Positions 39,089 to 51,437 of a stretch of DNA of 64,000 bases are shown here, piece after piece. How positions within the stretch are numbered: the stretch's first letter is position 1; every line of letters begins with the position of its first letter. The notes under the pieces were generated by a model. It saw only the letters and a list, made by a program, of their open reading frames with translations, made no database searches and was not told where the DNA came from. The position numbers were made by a program, and so were the translations under genes. Source of the DNA: Progne subis subis (Eukaryota > Chordata > Aves > Passeriformes > Hirundinidae); contig JAKJHU010000158.1 of assembly GCA_022316685.1 (NCBI GenBank), forward strand, positions 409,493-473,492, given 5' to 3'.

Positions 39089-42000
39089 TCAGGTGCTGGA
39101 GAGCAGCGGCTTCGTCTGCTCGGGGCCGGGCACATCCTTGTCCTTGTCCTTGTCCTTGTCCTTGTCCTTGTCCTTGTCCTTGTCCTTGTCCTTGTGGGGC
39201 TGTGGGTGCTGCCAGGAGCTGCGGGATCCCTGCCTGGGCCAGCCCAGCTGGCCGCAGTGGCCGCAGCAGAGGAGGGAGAGCAGCCTCTCCCGGACCAGCC
39301 GTGTGCACAGCACGAACATGATGCAGTTGGCTCCTCCTTGGAACGTGTTCCCGATTCCCTGCAAAGGCACGGGAGGAATCACCCACGGGAATCACCCCAG
39401 AGAAGAGCACACACCGCGTCGGACCAGCTGCAGCACTGAGTCGCCGATTTTGGGAACCAGAAATGCAGAAAAACGGGTTTTTTCCCCCAAAGAGCAGCCG
39501 GAAGCAGAGCGGGGGTCGGGCCGGAGGCACCCCCGGCGCTCCCGGCGGAGCCGTTCTCCCTTCAGCAGCTGCCCCTGCCCGTCCCTGCCGCTTTCCTCCG
39601 CGGCCACTAGATGCTGCTGGAGCAGCTCTGCTGCATTGCTGCCGCTGCTGCGGCGCTGCTGCTGCCCCGGCATCCCGGGCAGGGCTCGGCCGAGGGCAGC
39701 AGGCGTTCTTGCAGCGCTGCAGCCCGCCCAGAAACGGGACATCGGGAGCGCCAAACCTCATCCCCGCCCCGGCTGCATCTCCTGCAAGCACTCACGTGCA
39801 GGACAACCAGGACGGGGTTCTGCACGGCGGGGGAGTTGCAGAGGGTCAGCACGAAGCGCACCGTGCTCCAGACACGCAGGAAGATGAAGATGATGGGGAT
39901 GAGGATCAGCTTCTTGTCCGCCACGCTGGAGCGGGGCCGCAGGGCCGGGGCTGCCGGGAGGATGGGCCGGTACTCGGAGAGAGCAGCGTGCTGGGGAGAG
40001 GGACAGACACACGGACATCAGCACTGCCCAGAGGAGAGAGGGACAGACACACGGACATCAGCACTGCCCAGAGGAGAGAGGGACAGACACACGGACATCA
40101 GCACTGCCCGGACCCGGGGCTCTCTCCGGAGCGAAGGGAGCCCCATGTCCTGCAGGAGCAGCCCCGCGCACCCTCGGCATTGCTGCCGGGACACTGCAGG
40201 GGCTCCGTGCGCTGCCCTGAGCCTGAACCCCGAGCGGAGAACAGGAATAGCTGCACTCAGCTCCCGGGAGTGGGGAGGGACAGCAGCGAGCCCAGGAATC
40301 CTGGCAGAGGCAGGCCGGGACAGGCTTCCAGGAGATCACGCTGCTATCTCTGACCCGGCTGGGACAGCGTGTCCTGCCTGCTGCACGCAGGTGATGCTGA
40401 CAGGCACCAACAAACCTTCCCTGCCCCTTCCCTGCCCCTTCCCTGCCCCTTCCCTGCCCTTCTCTCTCTGGGCTGCTGAAAATTGCCTCATTCTTCCAAA
40501 TCACCTGCAGGATCCTGCCCTGACCGGGCTCTGTTCATCCCCACCACTGCCACAGCTACACCACGAGCAGAGAAATTTCCAGAAGGACAAATTTCCATCT
40601 ACCCACACGTGGGGCTTTTTCCCCTAATGCAACTCAGAGAGGAGAGGAACCTCTGGATGCAGCTCCTTCTGCCACCCTCATCTGGATTTGTCTGTTGTTC
40701 AAATGCTGTGCTGGATGCCTGGGTTCTGTGTTCACAAGGAACAGCAACAGCTGAGGCTCTGAATTCCAGCCCCTGCTGGGACAGGGAGTCTCCTGTGAGG
40801 GGACTTCAGTGCCTGGACTCCCAAATGGAGCTTTGAGCTGCCAGCACAAAATAACATTCCTAAACACAAACTGTCGTTGGAGACACTCAAAGGACTGAGG
40901 TTTGAGAACTCCAATCTCGGCACAAGTGGAACTGCAGAAAACTGATTAAAGCTGAATTTGTCCTTCACATTCCGTTTCAGTTCTCACTGTAGCGTTTCCC
41001 TCATGAGCCTCCCACAACCCCTGCTCGTTTTCCAAGGGATTTACATTCTGCCTGTGCTGTCACCGTGTGACGGTGCTGCTGGATCAGGGCTCTGCTCCTC
41101 CCCGGGATGGGGACATTTCAGTGCCCCACATTTCTCCTGGCTGTGCAGCTGCTGAGCAGGGAGAGAAAGGCAGAGCAGGGATGGGATCGCCCAGCAAGGT
41201 ACTCACCGCTCTGTTGATGTGCTTCCTGATGAGGATGTAGAGCACTGGCAGGGTCACGTAGGCCAGGATCTCCCAGACCTTGCCCGTCAGCAGCATCCAC
41301 AGCAGCCGATCCTCAGCGTCCAGGTTCACCCAGCACCAGCCCACAGAAACGTTGGAGGCGTCGTAGCCGATCTTCTTCAGGGCCACAGCGGCCACCGTGA
41401 TGGCCAGGGGGACACCCCAGCTGAGGGCAGAGAGACAGGGTGAGCCAAGAGTCCTCAGCCGAGCCCCCCACACCCCAGACAGGCTCCCAGGGCTTATCCA
41501 GAGCAGCAGCACCAGCGAGGGGAGGTGGCCAGCAGGTCCTGAATGAACCAGGGCTGCAAATCCCCTCCTGGGTCCCCAGCAGTGCTGCACCCTGAGCTGA
41601 CCTGCACAGGGCAGCAGGACACATCCCTGCCCTCCTCCTGTTCCCCCATGGACACAGCGAGGCTGAGGATTTGCCAGGGCTTTGTGAAATGTGATTTTCC
41701 TGCAGGACCCCGCCAGCTGATCCCGAGCTTTGGGAGCGCAAGCAGCCAAGTCCCACCTGATTCCAAAGTGAAACACAAAGAAATCCACAGCTCCATTCTG
41801 CAGCGGTTTGTTTGCTAGCTTTGCTTTTGAGTGGAGGTGTAGTCAGTATTTTGGGAGCCAAAATATAATTTCTGAAGAACAAAGAGCCAGGGAAAAGCAC
41901 TGGTAGTAACAGCAAAAAGCCAAGGAAGCAAAGAGGAGCCACATTCATTTAACTGGGGCCCGTGACTTTGGCTTCTCCCTTGACAGCAGAGGCAAACACA

Positions 42001-45000
42001 GGGAAGCATTTAGGAGAAAAATAACTGTGGTGACACACTCGAATGAAGTCACTCAGCAGCTTGGGCTGCCCACAAGAAACCATGAGGAAGAACAGAAAAA
42101 TCCCACCAGCCCAAAGAGAAATGACACCAGAACGTGTCACCTGCCCTGGCCACCCCGGGGAGAGGGACGGGCTCAGGCTGAGCCTCCAGCACCACCCTCC
42201 TGGTCACCCAGGTGCAGGGAAAACAAATCCGTGACTGTCCTGCTCTCCCAAGTCCTGCACTGACAGCCTGGAGCAGCTGCAGGGAGCAGGGAAAGGATCT
42301 TGCCCCCAAAACTCAGAGACGCCAGACTAGGCAGGCAAACAGCAGCCGCCGTGACTGGATTATCTGAAATTCCACCGACCATAGAATCAGAGATAATCCC
42401 ATGATATCAGATTTCAAAAATACCCCATTTCCTACTCCTAGGAAAAAAAGAAACAAATAAAAACATCTACTCTAAAAAGAAACAAATGAAAATTTAAGGC
42501 TGTAAGAAAATTAGAGTCAACTCTTCATCCGTTGGGAACATTTTGTTTCAGGGCTCAGCTCGGAACAGGCAGTGCTAATCCAAGCCAGGGCTGTTATTTA
42601 AGGACAGTTGTGCTGCAGGAAGCCCTCCCCAGTCTGTTATCAGAGCAGACTTCTAAAAACATCCCAAACGTCACCAGCACCATGAAAGGTTCCACACAAC
42701 TCAGGTGTCGTTTCAGAAAAACCGGTGATTTTCTCAGAAAACAAGTGCAAACGCAAAGACTTTCCATTCTCAGCACTCATGAAGAACCGAGCACTGAGGT
42801 AAGGAATTCAAGAGAAATGGCACTTCCTTAGAGAGACCTTTTAAAGGCACACGGGCACCAAGGAAAAGGAGGTGAATTAAGAAACCAATTTGCCTAAATA
42901 ATGATCTCATCATCGAGCTGAAACCGAAAGAGAAGGAAGATAAAACCAGGTCAAATTACGGTGTGTGGCTGTAAGACAGGACAGCTGAGTACAGACACAG
43001 AGAGGCCAGGGGAGGAAAGGACTCACCACTAAGAAAGAGACTCAAAAACCTTCAGGAGATAACTGGTGAAAGGAGGAACAGAACTGCTGTGTAACAGGCA
43101 ATTAATTTTCACTGGAATAGCATGCTGGGATCAGATGGATATTCACCACGAACACCAGGCAAAAGGATTACCAACAAAGTGAGATTAGGAAGGGCCTAGG
43201 AAGGAATCAGACATTTCTGTGAACTTCAGCTGCATTTCAGCAGGCTGGGAAGGAGAACTGAGACTGGTGATTCAGTTCTTGAGAGCTCCGAAGTGACAGA
43301 TTGAGCAGAGCTGCCAAATGTCAGAGCTTTTACTGAACTGGGAGAATGGAGGAACTGAAGAGTCAGGACTCCTCAGCCCAGGTGTGTGTAAGGACTGGAA
43401 TGAAAAGGATCCAAGATAACAGAGAAACAGAAATATTCCTCTGAGCCCCAGGGAGCAATTCTGTAGGCTGGGCCTCTCCAAAGCACTCTTGGATGCAAAC
43501 AGTGTGGGAGAGAAGGGAAGATGACTCCTCCTTCCTGTGAAAAGGCTGGAAATCCAACCTGTAAGACAGACACAAGAGGACTTATTGCTCCAGTACAGCT
43601 CCTGGTAAGCGATGAATAAAAAATCATCCAAGCCAGCAGAAGTTTGCAGAGTCACACAGGACAAGGTGAGGTGAGGAGCCTTCAGCTCCAGCAGTGTTCA
43701 TTTCGACTTCCCTGGTTCTCTGGGGTCACATTTCTCAATAAGCAGTTTGATTTCTGCTGCACTGCTGCTTTTCCCCCCGGAGGCTCTCACAAGGCGACGT
43801 GCTGTCAGCTGCCTGCACAGGTCAGACCAGGAGCCATCCTGCCAGCAGCCCTGCAGGCACCTCCTTCTGGGGACAGGGCTTCACTGTGTAAGGACGGGAA
43901 ATCCTGGATATCCCCGGCAGTCCCAGGAAGGAGCTCTGAGCACACCTTGGAACCAGAACTCCAAATCTGCCCCAGTCCAGCCCTGCAGGAAGCAGCCCAT
44001 GAAGGAGTGGGGTGAACAGGGCAGCAGTGCACAAAAGGACTCTGTGCACTCCATGGACATGAAATACATGCATGGTTACAAATGTGTGCATACATGTACA
44101 CATAAACATATATTCTGATATATAGGCATGCGTGTGCTGTAGATTTTTTTAAAGTAAGGATATTTATGGTTATAATGGTCTGCACAGCCTGATCAGGAAA
44201 TGAAAAGCCTTTCAAACGCTGTCAGCAATTGGTACCAAAAGCCAAGCAGGAAACAATCCCAAGGTGGGCTCTGTCTGTCTGGTCCATTCCTCACCCCGAG
44301 TTTGGATCAACTTCTCTCACAATAAAGGTGATGTTTTCCAAGCAGATGACACCTGACACTTGGAAATTCAGGAGCAGTGAGGCAGCCTGGTCATTCACAC
44401 GCTGCATGCCAGAACTCACATTTTACAGCTACGTATGTGTTTCCAAAGCTGACTGCAGGCTTGTTTTCAAAGCTCCTCTGAGCTCAACAGGTTTAAAACC
44501 AAAGCAGAGGCTGCAGCTCTCCGGCCTGGAATTGGTGGATGTGTTACCACAGGAATCCCTGTGGCACAAACCTGTCTGGCGGGTTTGATCCACTGGGACA
44601 TCCTGATTTCCCGCAGGAAAGTTCCAGGTTCTGACTCCCAACCTGTGTTTAGTCAGCTCCATCTCCAAGCATTGCGTCCAGAATTTCATTTCTCAGGTGA
44701 CTACAAAAGTCGGGGAAGTAAAGCAGGATGATGTGTCACGAGGGGATGGGCACAGAGCACGCCCTCACTTGTTTTCTCTGGCTTTTCAGACAGATCATAA
44801 AGCAGAAGCAGCTTTAAATACTGGCTCTGCACAGAACAGGAGGCATTTACAGAGCAGAACCCGATCACGGGGGCTCAGCAGCCTTTAAAAAGAGCAAATG
44901 GTGCTGATAACTACCAAGGACTGAAGATGGCATTTCATTTCTACTGTAAAGAACCGAAAATAAACTGAACAAATCCACCCAGAAGCAGCTCGGTTTGAGC

Positions 45001-46788
45001 ATCTCTCCCTCTGTGTCGTGGGGCTAGAGCAATCTCCCAGGATTTTTACAGTTTTTAGAGCGCACATGCTGCAGCCAGAGCAGTTTCAGCGGCTCTGCTC
45101 TCTCCACACTTGGTAGCTGACAAGGCTGAGGAGCATTAAACCAGCTGGAGAAACTGAAGCACAGACAAAAGCCTCACAAGCAATTAGCAGATGGGAAAAT
45201 TACAAATGGGCCAGATTTGCCTGAGCTCTTTGATGTGCCTGATGGAGCCAGAATGCCCATGAAGGAGTCAGACTTGTTTTTCATATCCATTAAGCAACAT
45301 GTGGCTCTTGACCAGCATCCTGTCCTCACCACAGCTCTCAGAGTGCAACTCTCTATTTACTCCAGATGAAATAACATAAATGCTCCTCCAGAGCATCTCC
45401 TCTCAGCTTCAGCAGCACCATGGGGTGCCCAGGGCCGTGGGCAGTGCCCTCAGCTCCTCACACAGCCCCTGTGGAAGCAGCAATTCCAGCAGGCAGGGCA
45501 GGAGCTGGAGTTCCTCCCTGGTTCTCTCTCAGCCCCAAAGCCTCTCTCCGGCCCATCCTCACCTGGGCTCAGCTCTGCTGCAATCATCTGCCAAACGATG
45601 CTGTCTGAAACTAAAAGCTGACAAATATTTGACTAAGAAGCCAAAGAAAATCCTCTACTTGTCCTGAGGGCTTTTTTCCCTCCTTTTAAACCAGATCACT
45701 CCTCTCATAATTTATTGCAAAAGCTTGGCAACACGGGGGACTGAAGGATCACTGTTTTGCTCAGCGTGGACGTAGCACATGATTCCACAAGCTCCAATTG
45801 CATAATGAAAGCTTTTACTAAACATGATGTGGAAAACCAGTGCCCTAAATAGCAGAAACTGAGACATAAAGCTACACTGTGCTCTGGTTTGTCTTGCTTT
45901 CAATCAAACACGCCAGAGCAACCTTCAGAGTGCTTCCCTAGCAGTTTGATCACCCGTGGACAGCGTTCTCCTACGAGTATGGAATTACAGCAACCTGCCT
46001 GGGCAGGGGGAAGCTGGGGACCCGTGGAAACACATCCCAGACACGGCAGCTTGGGCAGCAGCAGGCAGCACACGCACCGGGTTTGTACCATTGCTTCAGG
46101 AGCATCAGAGCAGAGCGGAGGGGAAGCAGAAGCCAGGACTCTCAGTCGTTAGAACTTGCCAGAGATTTTTCTAAGTGACCTTGAACAAAAAAGCTTTGAC
46201 TTCTCCACATCTCCAACCCTTCACTTGGGAAGGGAAAGGAGGAGCAAGCAGGTTAGTTAAAAGACAGCAAAATCCCTGTTTGAAAGGAATTAGAAGGGAA
46301 GAAGAGAAGAGCACAGAGACTCAAGTGGCACCCGAGGCTCCATTAGGAGCGGAGTGCAGCGCAGGGCCGGGGGTCCCGGGGGTCCCGGCAGCTCACAGCA
46401 CCCACCTCACGGCGTGGAAGCTCCAGAGCAAGCCCGAGCCCGCGGGCGAGCCCCTGACGATGGTCAGGTACAGGTAGAGGGCGATGGCCATGGTCCAGAA
46501 GAAGGAGCTGGTGTTGGCGAAGGTGGACAGGCCGCCCTGCAGGACGCAGTCCCACGAGGTGCGCTGGAAGTCCCGCAGCACCCCGTAGAAGTAGGACAGG
46601 GCCGAGAGCAGGTCTGCCAGGGACAGGTGGAGCAGCAGCTGCCGCGGCCGCGTCCGCAGCTCCGGCCAGCGCGCGTGGGAGCCGAGCAGCAGCGCGGAGC
46701 CCAGGCAGGACAGCGCGCACGACACCAGCACCGCGCCGCGCTCCGCGCCCCACAGCCGCGTGGGGGGCAGCGGGGGGGCTGCGGCCAT
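39089..46788 (-). CDS. GPR157: Orphan receptor GPR157 (four coding exons)
   Basis: Seven-TM G-protein-coupled receptor of the plasma membrane; the mammalian protein is an orphan linked to Gq signalling and primary cilia. Exons: 46788-46406, 41420-41207, 39990-39796, 39358-39089. Borders are GT/AG; phases close to 1062 bases, 353 residues (human about 335). TM1 begins near residue 19 ([12 protein letters not shown]). Other conserved words are [20 protein letters not shown] (TM2), [11 protein letters not shown] (TM3), [20 protein letters not shown] (TM4 and on), [17 protein letters not shown] (TM6) and [13 protein letters not shown] (TM7). Cys81 (SWDC) and Cys157 (GWCW) are placed for the extracellular disulfide. 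The start GCCATGG is a strong Kozak context. The cytoplasmic tail contains a (Lys-Asp)10 tract (residues 320-339) encoded by a hexanucleotide microsatellite. The promoter is a CpG island occupied by a minisatellite. Confidence 0.93.
39135..39194 (-). repeat. GPR157: Coding hexanucleotide microsatellite, ten units, giving (Lys-Asp)10
   Basis: TCCTTG repeated ten times on the plus strand, read on the minus strand as alternating AAG and GAC codons in GPR157 exon 4. It is perfect and in frame. The following residues [14 protein letters not shown] end the protein. Frame and open reading to the stop at 39089 support translation. Confidence 0.93.
40001..40108. repeat. 40-bp tandem repeat, 2.7 copies, next to the GPR157 exon 3 acceptor
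   Basis: Unit starts GGACAGACACACGGACATCA. The array abuts the minus-strand acceptor (CTCTCCCCAG, 40000-39991). Each complete unit contains on the minus strand a pyrimidine-rich CTCTCCTCTGGGCAG that resembles another acceptor. Confidence 0.95.
40414..40462. repeat. 11-bp CCTTCCCTGCC-type tandem repeat, about four copies
   Basis: A pyrimidine-rich short array within GPR157 intron 2. Confidence 0.85.
41421..46405 (-). other. GPR157 intron 1
   Basis: A 5-kb intron. I see no exon, RNA gene or recent mobile element in it; open frames are short and unsupported. Confidence 0.6.
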
Positions 46789-47640
46789 GGCCCGGGACAG
46801 CGCGGACAGAGGGGGGACAGAGAGGGGACAGAGAGGGGACAGCGGGGACAGAGTGGGGAGAGAGAGGACAGAGAGAGGGGAGAGAGAGGGGACAGCGCGG
46901 GGACAGCGCGGACAGAGAGGGGACAGAGTGGGGACAGCGAGGGGACAGCGGGGACAGAGTGGGGGGAGAGGGGACAGAGAGGGGACAGAGAGGGGACAGC
47001 GCGGACAGAGAGGGGACAGAGTGGGGACAGAGTGGGGACAGCGAGGGGACAGAGTGGGGACAGCGGGGACAGAGTGGGGGGAGAGAGGACAGAGAGGGGA
47101 CAGAGAGGGGACAGCGCGGACAGAGAGGGGACAGAGAGGGGACAGAGAGGGGACAGAGAGGGGACAGCGGGGACAGAGTGGGGAGAGAGAGGACAGAGAG
47201 GGGGGAGAGAGGGGACAGAGAGGGGACAGAGAGGGGACAGAGTGGGGACAGCGAGGGGACAGAGTGGGGGGAGAGGGGACAGCGAGGAGACAGCGAGGGG
47301 ACAGAGAGAGGACAGAGAGGGGACAGCAGGGACAGCGGGGAAAGAGCAGGGGAACAGCGATATAGAGCGAGGGGGGAGCGGGGGGACAGCGCGATGCAGC
47401 CCCGCGGGACGGGCGCGCTGTCCGCAGTGACCGCACCGCCGTGTCCGGAGTGTCCGCACCGCAGTGACCGCACTGCTGTGTCCCTGTGTCCGTCCCGCCG
47501 TGTGCGGAGCCCGGGCCCGGCCGCGGAGGCTCCGCAGCAGCCGCAGGAGCAGCCCCGGCAGCGGCGGGGCCCGGCCCGCCCCCGCTGTCATGTGAGAGCG
47601 GCCCGGCCCCGACAGCAGCGAACGCGGGACGGGACGGGAT
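46370..47640 (-). promoter_or_regulatory. GPR157: GPR157 CpG-island promoter region
   Basis: GC- and CpG-rich sequence covers exon 1 and continues upstream of the ATG. A non-repetitive CpG-dense block lies at about 47390-47640, upstream of the 46.8-47.3 kb minisatellite. The transcription start is unknown; if it lies in the outer block, the minisatellite is part of the 5' UTR. Confidence 0.6.
46793..47345. repeat. GGGGACAGAG-type minisatellite directly upstream of the GPR157 ATG
   Basis: About 550 bases of 10-bp-based units (GGGGACAGAGA, GGGGACAGCG, GGGGACAGAGTG). It begins about five bases upstream of the GPR157 start codon. On the gene's sense strand it is an almost pure pyrimidine CTGTCCCC tract. 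Long open frames on both strands are repeat artefacts. Confidence 0.95.
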
Positions 47641-47892
47641 CGGGACAGGTACCGGGACAGGGACGGGACAGGATGGGATGGGACGGGGATCGGGATCGGT
47701 ACCGGGACAGGGACGGGACAGGATGGGATGGGACGGGGATCGGGATCGGTACCGGGACAGGGACGGGACAGGATGGGATGGGACGGGGATCGGGATCGGT
47801 ACCGGGACAGGGACGGGACAGGATGGGATGGGACGGGGATCGGGATCGGTACCGGGACAGGGATGGGACGGGGATCGGGATCGGGACTGGGA
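47641..47892. repeat. 50-bp minisatellite, about five copies
   Basis: Perfect 50-base period with phase marks at 47651, 47701, 47751, 47801 and 47851 (each begins ACCGGGACAGGGACGGGACA). Each unit has many short G runs, so it could fold as G-quadruplex on the plus strand. Confidence 0.95.
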
Positions 47893-48149
47893 CGGGGATC
47901 GGGAGCCGCTTCCGCCGGGGTGCACGGAGCGAACCCAACAACGGCCCCGCAGCACAGAAAACTCTTTTTTTTTTTTTCTCCTTTCAATCAAAAATCCCGC
48001 TCCGGCAGCCGAGAGCAGCGTGACAGGAGGGAGCGAGACAGGAACACACGCCCGGGTTGGTGTCGGCTCCTTTCCTTCGCTATCCACACCTCCTTCCCCA
48101 AGGACAGCGCACGGCTCAGCTCCCCTGCCGAGCCAGAGCCACCGGGTTT

Positions 48150-49112
48150 GTACACACGTTTGTACACACACACGTTTGTACACACACACACGTTTGTACA
48201 CACACACACGTTTGTACACACACACGTTTGTACACACACACACGTTTGTACACACACACGTTTGTACACACACACACGTTTGTACACACACACACGTTTG
48301 TACACACACACACACGTTTGTACACACACACACACGTTTGTACACACACACGTTTGTACACACACACGTTTGTACACACACACGTTTGAACGCACACACA
48401 CGTTTGTACGCACACACACGTTTGTACACACACACGTTTGTACACACACACACGTTTGTACACACACACACGTTTGTACACACACACGTTTGTACACACA
48501 CACACGTTTGTACACACACACGTTTGTACACACACACACGTTTGTACACACACACACGTTTGTACACACACACACACGTTTGTACACACACACACACGTT
48601 TGTACACACACACGTTTGTACACACACACGTTTGTACACACACACGTTTGAACGCACACACACGTTTGTACGCACACACACGTTTGTACACACACACGTT
48701 TGTACACACACACACGTTTGTACACACACACACGTTTGTACACACACACGTTTGTACACACACACACGTTTGTACACACACACACACGTTTGTACACACA
48801 CACACGTTTGTACACACACACACGTTTGTACACACACACACACGTTTGTACACACACACACGTTTGTACACACACACACGTTTGTACACACACACACACG
48901 TTTGTACACACACACACACGTTTGTACACACACACGTTTGTACACACACACACACGCTTGTACACACACACACACGCTTGTACACACACACACGTTTGTA
49001 CACACACACACACGTTTGTACACACACACACACGTTTGTACACACACACGTTTGTACACACACACACGTTTGTACACACACACGTTTGTACACACACACG
49101 TTTGTACGCACG
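48150..49112. repeat. CACGTTTGTACACA minisatellite, nearly 1 kb, with higher-order structure
   Basis: Around fifty units of 16-20 bases, each CACGTTTGTA plus a variable (CA)n. A variant pair (GTTTGAACGC followed by GTTTGTACGC) occurs at about 48388 and again at 48650. This shows an internal duplication with a period of 262 bases. All three frames stay open on both strands; these are not genes. Confidence 0.95.
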
Positions 49113-49675
49113 TTTATACACGCACATTTATACAGCAGTCGCTTCCTTTGAAACAAGATCTTCTTTCAACGTACCGTAATTACCCCTCAGTTAACTTCGG
49201 TCCAGCGGCTTTACGTTTCTAGGAATTTATTTTGGAGCGCGATGCCTTCTGCGTGTTCTTTATAGAAAAAGGAAGCTGCAGCAACTTGCATTTCCCCCCC
49301 GCACACAACCTGACACCAAGAGCTTTTTTAACTTTATCATTGCTGCAGGCTTTCTTTAGCTACCGGCTGACCCCTCAAAAACCCCCACGAGACAAAGCTT
49401 TGTCAAGGCTGCGCTCCCAGTTGCTGCTCTTACACATTCCTGGCTTCCTCCCTGTGCCCTGGCTCCCCTTTTCCCCACTTTTATAGCACCAGCCCCACCT
49501 CTCACAGACATCCAAACAACCTGCCTGGCAAGAACTGCTTTTATTTTGGGTGAGGATGTGGCTCCACAACACAGCTTAATTAAATCTCGCCAGATAGAGA
49601 ACCGAGATAAATCCAGAACTTGCATTTCCACTAACTTGTGGCTGTGATTCAGATATCCCATTCGCCTCAATTCAG

Positions 49676-49856
49676 AAAACAAAAAAAACCAACCAACCAA
49701 TCAACCAAACAAAAAACAAAACAAAAACAAAAAATACCCAAAAAACAACAACAAAAAAACAAAAAACAAAACAAAAAAAAAAAAACCCAAAAAAACAAAC
49801 AAACAAAAAAACCCAACCAAACAAAAAAAAAAAAAAAAACACAAAAACCAAAAAAC
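49676..49856. repeat. A-rich low-complexity (CAAAA)n-like tract
   Basis: Almost only A and C for about 180 bases (AACAAAACAAAAACAAAA-type). Confidence 0.9.
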
Positions 49857-51124
49857 GGCTTGTCAGGTCATCACAAATTGTTGAAATAAAAACCAGAGGC
49901 ACAGATCTTTGCCTTGACAATCACAAATAAGGCAGGCAGAGGATTTTCTGCCGGGTCTCTCCCTGTTTTCTAAAACAGGAGCGAGCGGAGTTTGCACACA
50001 GAAGACACCACTGAACAGCAGGGACATCCTCAGAGTTTGTGCTTCAAAACTGAGCGACAAAAGGCTCATAAATAATTCTTACTAAAGATCCCCATCACCT
50101 CCCATTTTCTCGGCACCTCCACGTGTGAGACACTCAGCATCTCTGTGGCGTTCCTGTCACCTGGCGTTGTCACCTCCTCACTGCAGGGCAGGAGCAGCTG
50201 TCTCTGCCTCAACACACGTTCCTCCTCCAGCCCCAAGGAATCTGCAGTTGCCCAGAGAACAGAAATACTTGGAAGCTGCCCAAAGACACATCTCACTTCA
50301 AAGGCAGCATTGTCTGTAGCTTAGGAATGAAAATCTAAGGAAGTGGCTTGTCATGTAGCAACGCACACAATGAAAACTCTCCTTTCAGAATTTCACCTTC
50401 AGACGCTTTTTACAGCATAGGGAGATAAAGCAACGTGGTATTTGGTGAAAAGACACAGAAAAATTTTTTTAATGACTGGAATTCACCCCACCAACTGCTA
50501 GAAGAGCTTTCTGACACACAGGCTGCACTGCATCTTACAAAGCACTGGGTGAGCTGTAACTACATAAATTTACCTCCACTGTGAGACAGAATGTACTGAT
50601 ATAACCTTTTAATTTTAATTTTTTTTAATGGCTTCAACAAGGGGTTTTTACTTTGTCTTTGCAGCTGGGTAGGAGGCTGGGCTGAGGCACAGTTCTCCAT
50701 TAACCGGGAACCTGGTCATATGCCTTGGGGCTTTTTAGTGATGATCGGGGGCTGAGACCCCAGAGCACCTCTGCACAGCACAGACAGCGCCTTCACAGCG
50801 CCTGCTGCTCCCCTGGGTTCAGTGCCACGCTTTGATCAGAGATGAACACGCTCCATGGGGCAGCACACGAGCAGAAGTTCTGCTCTGGCTCTGTTCACTC
50901 CCCTGAAATGCTCCAAGCCCAGCTCTGGGCTGGCCGGGGAGGAGAGCCTGGGCTGCTCCGGAGCATTCAGCCAGTGTCACAGCCCGGCTCGGGCACAGAC
51001 GTGTGAGGAAGGAAAACCTCTGCACCTTTATCGGGGTTTTTCATCAAACTGAAAGGTTTCTCATATCCGAGCTGCCTTCAGCACTCTTGCTTTAAGGCCA
51101 CAGGTAGAATGACAGCTCTGACTC
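49857..51124. other. Intergenic, no feature recognised
   Basis: I find no exon, RNA gene or repeat that can be supported here. Confidence 0.5.
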
Positions 51125-51437
51125 GCGGTGTCCCCAGCACAGACACTGTCCCCAGGACAGTCACTGTCCCCAGACACTGTCCCCAGCACAGACACTGTCC
51201 CCACACACTGTCCCCAGCCGGTGTCCCCGGCACAGACACTGTCCCCAGCACAGACACTGTCCCCAGTCAGTGTCCCCAGCACAGACACTGTCCCCACACA
51301 CTGTCCCCAGCACAGACACTGTCCCCAGTCAGTGTCCCCAGCACAGACACTGTCCCCAGCACAGACACTGTCCCCACACACTGTCCCCAGCACAGACACT
51401 GTCCCCAGACACTGTCCCCAGCCGGTGTCCCCGGCAC
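51125..51437. repeat. Minisatellite of CTGTCCCCAGCACAGACA units
   Basis: 18-base basic units with shorter (CTGTCCCCAGACA, CTGTCCCCACACA) and longer variants over about 310 bases. Confidence 0.95.

Noticed and set aside
38363..39791. Proline/cysteine-rich and Gly-Thr-rich long frames around 38.4-39.8 kb
   Set aside because: Artefacts of the 12-bp TGTCCCTGCTCC array and of the antisense of GPR157 exon 4.
46393..49127. Very long open frames (up to 900 codons) on both strands through 46.4-49.1 kb
   Set aside because: They are translations of the CTGTCCCC, 50-bp and CACGTTTGTACACA arrays. Tandem repeats free of stop codons leave several frames open at once. Only the GPR157 exon 1 part is real.
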